Assembly (NCBI RefSeq): GCF_900142005.1
Contig: NZ_FQZL01000004.1
Coordinates: forward strand, 310,001 to 374,000
From: Dethiosulfatibacter aminovorans DSM 17477
Lineage (GTDB): Bacteria > Bacillota > Clostridia > Tissierellales > Dethiosulfatibacteraceae
Length of the DNA stretch: 64,000 bases
Reading direction: 5' to 3'
Under the pieces are notes generated by a model. That model did no database searches, had not been told where the DNA came from, and saw only the letters and a program-made list of their open reading frames with translations. Positions 57,981 through 64,000 of this stretch are shown in pieces; within the stretch, counting starts at the first letter, position 1, and each line of letters begins with the position of its first letter. Position numbers and translations under genes: made by a program.

Positions 57981-59183
57981 CTATATTATTTTCTTAAAGC
58001 TGCCTGTTTCCTCAATTTTAGATATCAGACTTTTAAGGATTTCTACGCAATCGCCTACGACCTTGTAATGGGCCGCATTGAAAATTGGAGCATCTGGGTC
58101 GGTGTTTATTGCAATTATATTTTTGGCCCCGCTTATACCGGCCAGGTGCTGGATTGCACCGGATATTCCACAGGATATAAGGAGTTTAGGAGAGACTGAG
58201 GAGCCCGTCTGTCCTATCTGGTTGTTTTGGCTACTCCAGCCTATATCTACTAGAGGTCTTGAAACACCTATGTTTCCGCCTAATAGTGATGCAAGCTTCT
58301 GGGCAAGAGCTATGTTTTTTTGCGAACCTATACCTCGGCCTACAGCAACAATGATTTCAGCATTGGCAATTGTTTTAACTTCAGGTGCCAATATGTCTTC
58401 AATGAGTTTTATCTTTTTGTCTATATTATCTTCATATTCAATAGAAATGATTTCACCTTCCTTTGAATAATCAGGGTTTTGGATAGGCATGATTCCGGGG
58501 CGTACAGTGGCCATTTGAGGGCGGTGGCCAGGGCATATGATGGTTGCCATGAGATTGCCTCCGAATGCAGGTCTTGTCTGATGAAGCAGTCCTGTTTCAT
58601 TATCTATTTCAAGGAATGTGCAGTCGGCTGTCAAGCCTGTTTTCGCCCTTGCTGCAATTCTTGGTGCCAGGGATCTTCCAAAACCAGTTGCCCCAAGAAG
58701 AAGAATTTCAGGCTTGTACTGGGAAATCATCCTGCTGAATATATCGGTGTATCTTTCGTCTGAATTGATTTCGAGATCGCTGTCATTGCAGATGTATACC
58801 TTGTCTGCTCCGTATGCTATAAGTTTTTCAGCTTTAGAACGGATATCGCTGCCTATCAGAACTGCAGAAAGGTTGCATCCTTTTTCCTTGGACAGTTCTC
58901 TTCCTTTTCCTATGAGTTCAAGGGAAACGGGTAATACTTCACCCTTGTGCTGTTCTGCAAAGACCCATATGTCACTGTATTCTGAGCAGTCAAATGTGGA
59001 GTTTTCCTCTTTTTCTATTGACAGTGCATTGAAGGGGCATGCATCTAAACAAACACCGCACAAAACACAGTTGTCGTTGACTTCCGCCTTGCTGTTTTTG
59101 ATTTCAAGTGCATTGGAAGAACAGCTTTTTGCACATATGCCGCATCCTACGCATTTCTTTGAATCAATTATTAAACAGGACAA
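57981..59183 (-). CDS. etfA: Electron transfer flavoprotein alpha subunit with N-terminal ferredoxin domain
   Basis: A 400-residue fusion. Residues 1-60 hold two [4Fe-4S] motifs (CVGCGICAKSCSSNAL and CVLCGVCLDACPFNAL); the rest is EtfA with GATGFGRSLAPRIAAR and the FAD-binding C-terminus (SGAIQHLAGISGAKNIIAINTDPDAPIF, landmark). The added ferredoxin domain is found in the Etf partners of electron-confurcating lactate dehydrogenase (LctC of Acetobacterium woodii) and a caffeyl-CoA reductase. It suggests that this complex couples a flavin dehydrogenase to NAD and ferredoxin. It abuts etfB. Confidence 0.93.
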   Translation of the reverse strand: MSCLIIDSKKCVGCGICAKSCSSNALEIKNSKAEVNDNCVLCGVCLDACPFNALSIEKEENSTFDCSEYSDIWVFAEQHKGEVLPVSLELIGKGRELSKEKGCNLSAVLIGSDIRSKAEKLIAYGADKVYICNDSDLEINSDERYTDIFSRMISQYKPEILLLGATGFGRSLAPRIAARAKTGLTADCTFLEIDNETGLLHQTRPAFGGNLMATIICPGHRPQMATVRPGIMPIQNPDYSKEGEIISIEYEDNIDKKIKLIEDILAPEVKTIANAEIIVAVGRGIGSQKNIALAQKLASLLGGNIGVSRPLVDIGWSSQNNQIGQTGSSVSPKLLISCGISGAIQHLAGISGAKNIIAINTDPDAPIFNAAHYKVVGDCVEILKSLISKIEETGSFKKII

Positions 59184-59963
59184 TCAGATCACCTCCTCAA
59201 TGATTTTCATTATTCCTTTTACCTGGCTTTCCGTATCGCCGGTAAGTTCCACAGCTGTTCTGGTTCGTTCGGGAATATATGTCTTTACCACCTGGGTGGG
59301 GCTTCCCGACAAACCGATTCTTGCAGTGTCCGCATTGAGGTCTGTCGCATTCCTTATGTCAAAAGGAGCATTAAGGCTGAATTCTATTCCGGGTATGGAG
59401 GGAAGTCTCGGCATATTTATATCCTTTACTACGGTGATAAGAGCAGGCAGGTCAACTTCAAGAATCTGATGACCCTTGTCTGTAGCTTTTTTGCACAATA
59501 TTTTTTCTTCGCTCACTTCAACCAATTCTACTACATCCGTTACATGTGGGATTCCAAGGTTTTCAGCCAGTTCAGGGCCTATTTGGGCAGTATCGCCGTC
59601 AACAGCCATCTTTCCGCAGAGTATTAGGTCGAAGTCACCGATGCTTCTGACTCCAAGGGAAAGAGTGTATGAAGTTGCAAGGGTGTCCGCACCTGCGAAG
59701 GATCTGTCGGACAGGAGCAATGAGCTGTCTACGCCCCTGCTCATGGCATCTCTCAACAGTCTTTCTGTTGAAGGGATGCCCATGCTTAGTCCAATAACTT
59801 CTCCACCCAGAAGCTCCTTGATTTGAACAGCTTGTTCTATTGCATAGGTGTCAAAGGGGTTTGTTACTGATTGACGTCCGTCTCTGATTATTGTTTTAGT
59901 TTCAGGATCCAGTCTTACTTCATTTGTTGAAGGAACTTGCTTGATACATACTATGGTCCTCAT
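59184..59963 (-). CDS. etfB: Electron transfer flavoprotein beta subunit
   Basis: A 259-residue EtfB: ICIKQVPSTNEVRLDPET at the start, NPFDTYAIEQAVQIKE, GKMAVDGDTAQIGPELAE and a C-terminal VKTYIPE. In bifurcating Etf proteins this subunit carries a second FAD in place of AMP; VDGDTAQIGP fits that pattern, but I cannot settle it by eye. It overlaps the dehydrogenase gene by four bases and abuts etfA. Confidence 0.93.
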   Translation of the reverse strand: MRTIVCIKQVPSTNEVRLDPETKTIIRDGRQSVTNPFDTYAIEQAVQIKELLGGEVIGLSMGIPSTERLLRDAMSRGVDSSLLLSDRSFAGADTLATSYTLSLGVRSIGDFDLILCGKMAVDGDTAQIGPELAENLGIPHVTDVVELVEVSEEKILCKKATDKGHQILEVDLPALITVVKDINMPRLPSIPGIEFSLNAPFDIRNATDLNADTARIGLSGSPTQVVKTYIPERTRTAVELTGDTESQVKGIMKIIEEVI

Positions 59964-61549
59964 TCAGTTGAACCTCCTTTCAATGGAGTAAACATGTTTC
60001 CTGCTCCGATCAATGCCTTGGGGTCGAAGATTCTCTTCATTTCAGCCATTTCCCGTATATGTTTTTCTCCGTACATTACAGTCAGAAATTCGGATTTTAA
60101 CTTTCCAACACCGTGCTCGTCCGATACGGCACCTCCAAGGTCTGTAACAATCTTTGCCCATTTGCTGTAGAGTTCCTTTCCCTTTGCATAGTCCTCATCA
60201 TTGTTGGGAAGGAGGTTCACATGGAGGTGATTGTCTCCTATATGTCCCCATATGGCAGATTGGAGACCGGATTCCTCAAGCATGTCTGTGTAGGTCTTTG
60301 TTATGTGGGCCAGTTTTTCATTGGGAACGGACATGTCAGTTCCCAGTTTTGTTATTGATGGATTATTTTTCTTTCTCGCGTCTATGAGCATGTTTACACT
60401 CTCAGGAACTGCGTGTCTGAAGAAAATCAACCTGTCCCTGTCTGAATCGTTCCGCGCAACCCAGGTGTCATTGCTGCATCCTCCTGATTCATTCATGGAT
60501 GTGCTGATGGTTCTGAGTCCCGTGATTGCTTCATTTTCATCTTTGCAGTGCAATTCCAGATATATGGCGGCTTTCTTGTTTTCTTCTACATCCGGCAATC
60601 TTGAAAAGCCTGGATTTTCACATTTTTGTCTTCGCAGTATTACAAGGGCATTGCCGTCAAAGAATTCCATAGCTGCAATATTCCCAAGTTTTCTGCGTAT
60701 GATTTCAATAAACTCTACAGAGTTGTCCATGTTTTCGAAAAAGCAGCTGACTCCCCAGATATGTTCAGGCAGTGGTAGAAGTTGAAGTTCAATTTCCGTG
60801 ACTATTCCCAGTGTTCCGTCTGAACCTATGAAAAGATCTATGGCATCCATGTTGTCTTCGATGAAGTATCCGGAAGCGTTTTTTGTTTTAGGCATTTGGT
60901 ATGTGGGCAGGTCGATTTTCATAGACGTGCCGATGTTGGTAACGAGATCCAGGATTCTTCCCTTGGAGAAGTTTTCTCCTCTTTTCAGAGTAATGGTTTC
61001 GCCATTGTATAGTACAAGCTTCAGCCTTGTCACATGGTTCCTCGTAGGTCCATATAAGTAGCTTCTTGCACCTGAGGCATTGCAGGCAACCATGCCTCCG
61101 ATTGTGGCTGAGGCTTCCGTAGGATCGGGAGAAAAGAACTGTTCTTCAGACTTGCAGAACTCCGAAAATGTTTTCCTTGATTCTTCAGACCAGCACTCCG
61201 TATTGAATTTTCTTCCGGATATGGATTCACGAAGATTGGAAAGAATCATGCCAGGCTGAACGGTAACATGGAAAATGCCATTTTCATCCTTTCTCATGGA
61301 AGTAGCTTTGTCCATTCTTGATATGTTCATTATGTGTCCGCCCTGGGGAACTGCCCCGGCAGCAAGACCGGTTCTTGCACCCTGTATGGTTATTGGAATT
61401 TCCTTGGGATACAAATTTTGGATCAACTGGATTATTTCACTCTCTTCCTTCGGAAATGAGATGCTGTCAGCTTTTCCTACTGTTCTTGACTCATCCTTCA
61501 GGTATTCGGTAAATTCATCACTCATAGGTTTGATTAAACTATTCACCAT
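59960..61549 (-). CDS. FAD-linked 2-hydroxyacid dehydrogenase (GlcD/LctD-like)
   Basis: A 529-residue flavoenzyme of the vanillyl-alcohol-oxidase fold: a PCMH-type FAD domain (ITIQGARTGLAAGAVPQGG, PTEASATIGGMVACNASGARS) and a C-terminal GlcD-like cap with GHIGDNHLHVNLLP and SDEHGVGKLKSEFL. In the LctBCD complex such a subunit oxidises lactate and passes electrons to Etf. Near tryptophanase and in an amino-acid fermenter, lactate, 2-hydroxyglutarate or an aryl-lactate such as indolelactate are candidates; the substrate is not decided. ATG at 61549 follows AAGGAGTCAATA. It is first in the operon and divergent from an AraC regulator. Confidence 0.87.
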   Translation of the reverse strand: MVNSLIKPMSDEFTEYLKDESRTVGKADSISFPKEESEIIQLIQNLYPKEIPITIQGARTGLAAGAVPQGGHIMNISRMDKATSMRKDENGIFHVTVQPGMILSNLRESISGRKFNTECWSEESRKTFSEFCKSEEQFFSPDPTEASATIGGMVACNASGARSYLYGPTRNHVTRLKLVLYNGETITLKRGENFSKGRILDLVTNIGTSMKIDLPTYQMPKTKNASGYFIEDNMDAIDLFIGSDGTLGIVTEIELQLLPLPEHIWGVSCFFENMDNSVEFIEIIRRKLGNIAAMEFFDGNALVILRRQKCENPGFSRLPDVEENKKAAIYLELHCKDENEAITGLRTISTSMNESGGCSNDTWVARNDSDRDRLIFFRHAVPESVNMLIDARKKNNPSITKLGTDMSVPNEKLAHITKTYTDMLEESGLQSAIWGHIGDNHLHVNLLPNNDEDYAKGKELYSKWAKIVTDLGGAVSDEHGVGKLKSEFLTVMYGEKHIREMAEMKRIFDPKALIGAGNMFTPLKGGSTE

Positions 61550-61709
61550 TATTGACTCCTTGATTAATATTTAGGAATTTATATAAAATTCAACATTTCA
61601 TTATTTAGTATACTACCATTTATCTGTGAAGTCTTTTGATAAATTGCCGTTAAATTTGCATATATTGCTATGGAGTGGGATTTGTGATATCATTTATTTG
61701 GAGGTTTTT

Positions 61710-62534
61710 ATGAATTTTGAATATACTATCAAGCTGAACAGAGACAATGAATGGTCCATGAGCAAACATCATTTCCATGACAAATATGAGATGCTGCTTT
61801 CGCTTTCCGACGCAGGAAGTTTGTTTGCTGGAGGGAAGCTGTATCCTCTTAAAAGGGGTACGCTCATAATCTTAAAGGATACTGTTCTCCACAAGACTAT
61901 TGCTAATGATTGTGACCTCTATGAAAGATATGTTGTCCATTTTTCCAAGGATGTACTCAGGGAAATATCTACCAAAAAGACGGATCTTGTAACTGCTATT
62001 GGAAGTATTACACAATGTGTACGACTAGCTGAAGATGAGATGGAGTATCTGGTTAGTTTATTGGAGAAATGCAGAACCATCGATTGTGACAATTTCGGAT
62101 GTGATTTGAAAAGGGATATAGCCTTTCTTGAACTTGTACTGGAGGTAAGCAATTTTGTAGGCAACAAGGATTATTTTGCTTATGTTGACAATTCAGGCTT
62201 TAACAGGGTATCTCCAATACTTGAATATATAAATGGTAACATTGCAAAAGATATGAATCTTGATTTTCTGGCGGAGAAATTTTACATGAGCAAGTATCAT
62301 ATGAGCAGAATTTTCAAGTCTGTTACAGGATTTACCATAATGGACTATATCATAAATTCAAGGATTCTTCTGGCAAGGGAGCTTTTGAGGAAGGGATACA
62401 ACGTGCAGCAGGCAGGGGAATTGTCTGGCTTCAACAATAATGCCCATTTTATTAGAACCTTTGGAAAGTTTACTGGAATTTCTCCGGGAAAATATATGAG
62501 AGGATATAGGAAAGGGGAAAAGGGGATATATTAG
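61710..62534 (+). CDS. AraC-family transcriptional regulator
   Basis: A 274-residue regulator with an N-terminal cupin-like sensing domain (HHFHDKYEMLLSLSDAGSLFAGG) and the C-terminal double helix-turn-helix (MNLDFLAEKFYMSKYHMSRIF; GYNVQQAGELSGFNNNAHFIRTF, landmarks) with the closing TGISPGKYMRGYRK. ATG at 61710 follows TTTGGAGGTTTTT. It diverges from the dehydrogenase-etf operon across 160 bp and probably activates it. TAGTATACTA (61604-61613 region) between them is a small palindrome that may be part of the control site. Confidence 0.87.
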   Translation: MNFEYTIKLNRDNEWSMSKHHFHDKYEMLLSLSDAGSLFAGGKLYPLKRGTLIILKDTVLHKTIANDCDLYERYVVHFSKDVLREISTKKTDLVTAIGSITQCVRLAEDEMEYLVSLLEKCRTIDCDNFGCDLKRDIAFLELVLEVSNFVGNKDYFAYVDNSGFNRVSPILEYINGNIAKDMNLDFLAEKFYMSKYHMSRIFKSVTGFTIMDYIINSRILLARELLRKGYNVQQAGELSGFNNNAHFIRTFGKFTGISPGKYMRGYRKGEKGIY

Positions 62535-62552
62535 TTTTTGTCCAATAATCAT

Positions 62553-62613
62553 AATGGTGTGATCTTCCTAATGATATTAGTATTTTATATCATATTAGGA
62601 AGATCACACCATT
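62553..62613. repeat. 20-bp perfect inverted repeat between convergent genes
   Basis: AATGGTGTGATCTTCCTAAT (62553-62572) is the exact reverse complement of ATTAGGAAGATCACACCATT (62594-62613), with GATAT/ATATC extending the stem. Neither strand has a T tract directly after it, so it is an unusually long hairpin for an intrinsic terminator, though that is its likely role between araC and the anti-sigma gene. Confidence 0.75.
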
Positions 62614-62660
62614 AATATTATACTACCATCTGCAGCTTATCTGCTGCAGATTTTGATTTG

Positions 62661-63503
62661 TTATTCTATTATGAATTCAGGCATACCCATGCTGCCGGGA
62701 GCGATAGCATACTTGTCAAATACTATTACGGTCTCGCCTTTTTCATTTATGTAAAATTTCTGATTTTCGTCTATTCCGTCAAACTCAAAATACACATTGT
62801 TTTCAGATTTAGAATTTTCCAGCTCTATCTGCTCTTCAATGCTGCTGTTTACAATGCTCATGTATTCGTTTCCATAAATATCTTCCAATTTAAGTATTTC
62901 ATCATTTTCAAGATTGATGTTATAGTACTGGGTTTCGGAATACGCGGCAGCAAGAGATTCATAATGATACAATACGAAGGACAGGATTTTTTCGTCAATA
63001 GACTTCAGTTCATAATCCATCTTTACATCTATAGGGATGAAGTCTTCCTCTGTTCCGCCTGTTGCCAGGTAGGCCTCTTTGTATTCGAGCGCTCTTGTCT
63101 CGGACTCGGAAAGGCATGTTTTCATTTCTCTGTATATCTGAAGATTTATCTTCTTCGCAAGGGCTTTATCATTCAAATTCACTTCTGGAATTCTAATATC
63201 GGCAACAATAACCTCGCTTTGAAATTCGAATTCTGAGAATGTCAGCAACCTTGCGATATTGCCGATGATTGGTACTTCAGATGCTGAATTTGCAAAGGCT
63301 TCGTTTGTGTTCAACCCTATTGTCAAGGCTCCGCATATCATGACTGCGGCCGCCGTAGCAGTGAAAAATCCTTTTTTTATTTTCAGTTTCGAAGGGCTTT
63401 TTTTGTTTGCGTTGTTTATCGTTTTATTTACCATTTCGTCCAACTCCTCGGGTATTTGTATTGATTCGTAAATTTTTTTTGCTTCCTTTAGTTTTTTCTC
63501 CAT
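62661..63503 (-). CDS. RsiV-like membrane anti-sigma factor
   Basis: A 280-residue protein: about 45 cytosolic residues that would hold the sigma factor (MEKKLKEAKKIYESIQIPEE), one membrane helix (GFFTATAAAVMICGALTIGL), and an external domain resembling DUF4163/DUF3298 (DVKMDYELKSIDEKILSFVL, and a C-terminal NEKGETVIVFDKYAIAPGSMG). RsiV of Bacillus subtilis has this layout and releases SigV when lysozyme binds. The ligand here is unproven. It lies two bases after the sigma gene. Confidence 0.82.
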   Translation of the reverse strand: MEKKLKEAKKIYESIQIPEELDEMVNKTINNANKKSPSKLKIKKGFFTATAAAVMICGALTIGLNTNEAFANSASEVPIIGNIARLLTFSEFEFQSEVIVADIRIPEVNLNDKALAKKINLQIYREMKTCLSESETRALEYKEAYLATGGTEEDFIPIDVKMDYELKSIDEKILSFVLYHYESLAAAYSETQYYNINLENDEILKLEDIYGNEYMSIVNSSIEEQIELENSKSENNVYFEFDGIDENQKFYINEKGETVIVFDKYAIAPGSMGMPEFIIE

Positions 63504-63505
63504 AA

Positions 63506-63997
63506 TTACAGCTCTCCTTCCAGAATATTTTTTAGTCTGCTTATTGCCGAATAGGTCCTTGACTTGACAGTGTTTATATTGCTGCTGACTATCTTTGAAA
63601 TTTCATCAAATTTCATGTCTTCAAAATATCTCAATGTAATAAGCGTTTTCTGATCATCATCCAGCGAATTGATGGCGTTGAACAGGTCGATGCTTTCATC
63701 AATATTGAGGCTGTCGCTCTGGATTTCTTCGTTGATGCTTTCCGTCAGTATTATTCTTTTGTTTTTCCTTATATAGCCCAGACTGCAATTGACAATTATC
63801 CTGTATATCCAGGTTTTGATGCTGGACATGTCCTTCAGGGAGTCGAGAGAGTCAAAGGCTCTGCAAAGTGATTCCTGAACGATATCAAGAGCCGCCTCCC
63901 TGTTTTTTACATAACTGTAAGCAAGTCTGTAGAAATTATTCTGGTTGTTTTTTACATAATCTGCAAATATCAGATGTTTCTTTTTGTATGTCGACAT
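63506..63997 (-). CDS. ECF RNA polymerase sigma factor, SigV-like
   Basis: A 163-residue extracytoplasmic-function sigma factor: region 2 (FYRLAYSYVKNREAALDIVQESLCRAF then TWIYRIIVN) and region 4 (DQKTLITLRYFEDMKFDEISKIV, NTVKSRTYSAISRLK). Paired with the membrane anti-sigma factor just downstream, it should direct an envelope-stress regulon. The ATG at 63997 lies three bases from the window edge, so its promoter, ribosome site or a longer N-terminus cannot be seen. Confidence 0.9.
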   Translation of the reverse strand: MSTYKKKHLIFADYVKNNQNNFYRLAYSYVKNREAALDIVQESLCRAFDSLDSLKDMSSIKTWIYRIIVNCSLGYIRKNKRIILTESINEEIQSDSLNIDESIDLFNAINSLDDDQKTLITLRYFEDMKFDEISKIVSSNINTVKSRTYSAISRLKNILEGEL

Positions 63998-64000
63998 AGT

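Noticed and set aside
58618..59469. 283-codon plus-strand frame
   Set aside because: Antisense to etfA/etfB; both real genes carry complete family motifs and ribosome sites.
1..64000. tRNA, rRNA, CRISPR, insertion sequence, prophage and toxin-antitoxin genes
   Set aside because: I looked on both strands and saw no cloverleaf with CCA-type ends, rRNA segment, transposase or integrase motif, or typical toxin-antitoxin pair; small elements could still be missed by eye.

Overview
This window looks like a chromosomal segment of a low-GC, Gram-positive, strictly anaerobic, amino-acid-fermenting bacterium of the Clostridia/Tissierellia type (a Sedimentibacter- or Dethiosulfatibacter-like organism is a guess). 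The reasons are AT-rich intergenic DNA, strong AGGAGG ribosome sites with ATG/TTG/GTG starts, frequent ATA and AGG codons, ferredoxin-dependent 2-oxoacid oxidation with an ADP-forming acyl-CoA synthetase, tryptophanase, an Etf-linked dehydrogenase with a ferredoxin domain, the oxygen-independent cobalamin pathway, and clostridial-style riboswitches. I see no tRNA, rRNA, CRISPR array, transposase or prophage gene.

Layout. 1-1.7 kb: arsenic resistance (acr3, arsC, arsR, all on the minus strand) with two matching operators. 1.8-5.4 kb: small regulatory, transport and membrane genes, a cupin with the tail of a broken sugar kinase behind it, and a class I c-di-GMP riboswitch in front of a secreted protein with a copper-amine-oxidase-N-like domain. 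5.6-7.3 kb: exported LysM 5'-nucleotidase. 7.4-19 kb: a complete carbon-phosphorus lyase operon (phnGHIJKML, then transporter phnDCEE, a PHP phosphoesterase that probably replaces PhnP, a rhodanese-like protein and a PhnF-like GntR regulator). 19-25.4 kb: an accessory surface locus with a SARP/BTAD-type regulator, six tandem 11-bp repeats abutting a promoter, a SipW-type signal peptidase, three exported proteins with SipW-like signal sequences (one repetitive, one TasA-like, one cysteine-rich) and an acidic LPXTG protein.

25.4-32.6 kb: a YitT-family membrane protein, a YtrA-type regulator with an ABC exporter, bioY/birA with two BirA boxes, tadA and a nitroreductase-like protein. 32.6-42.3 kb: a GntR-controlled catabolic operon that would carry an amino acid through deamination, ferredoxin-dependent oxidative decarboxylation and ATP-yielding thioester cleavage, together with an MFS and an NhaC transporter. 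42.3-54 kb: an AdoCbl riboswitch, an unexplained inverted-repeat element, and a cobalamin operon (cobC, cbiA, C, D, E, T, F, G, H, J, then a corrinoid-type ABC importer). 55-62.5 kb: tryptophanase, a pentapeptide-repeat lipoprotein, an FCD-type GntR regulator sharing an operator motif with tnaA, an EtfA/EtfB/FAD-dehydrogenase operon and an AraC regulator. 62.6-64 kb: a SigV/RsiV-like ECF sigma and anti-sigma pair.

How they work together: the amino-acid operon, tryptophanase and the Etf-linked dehydrogenase fit a Stickland-type metabolism; the phn operon with an exported nucleotidase fits phosphorus scavenging. The most unusual regions are the 11-bp repeat promoter with its SARP-like regulator and export locus, and the structured element between the B12 riboswitch and cobC.
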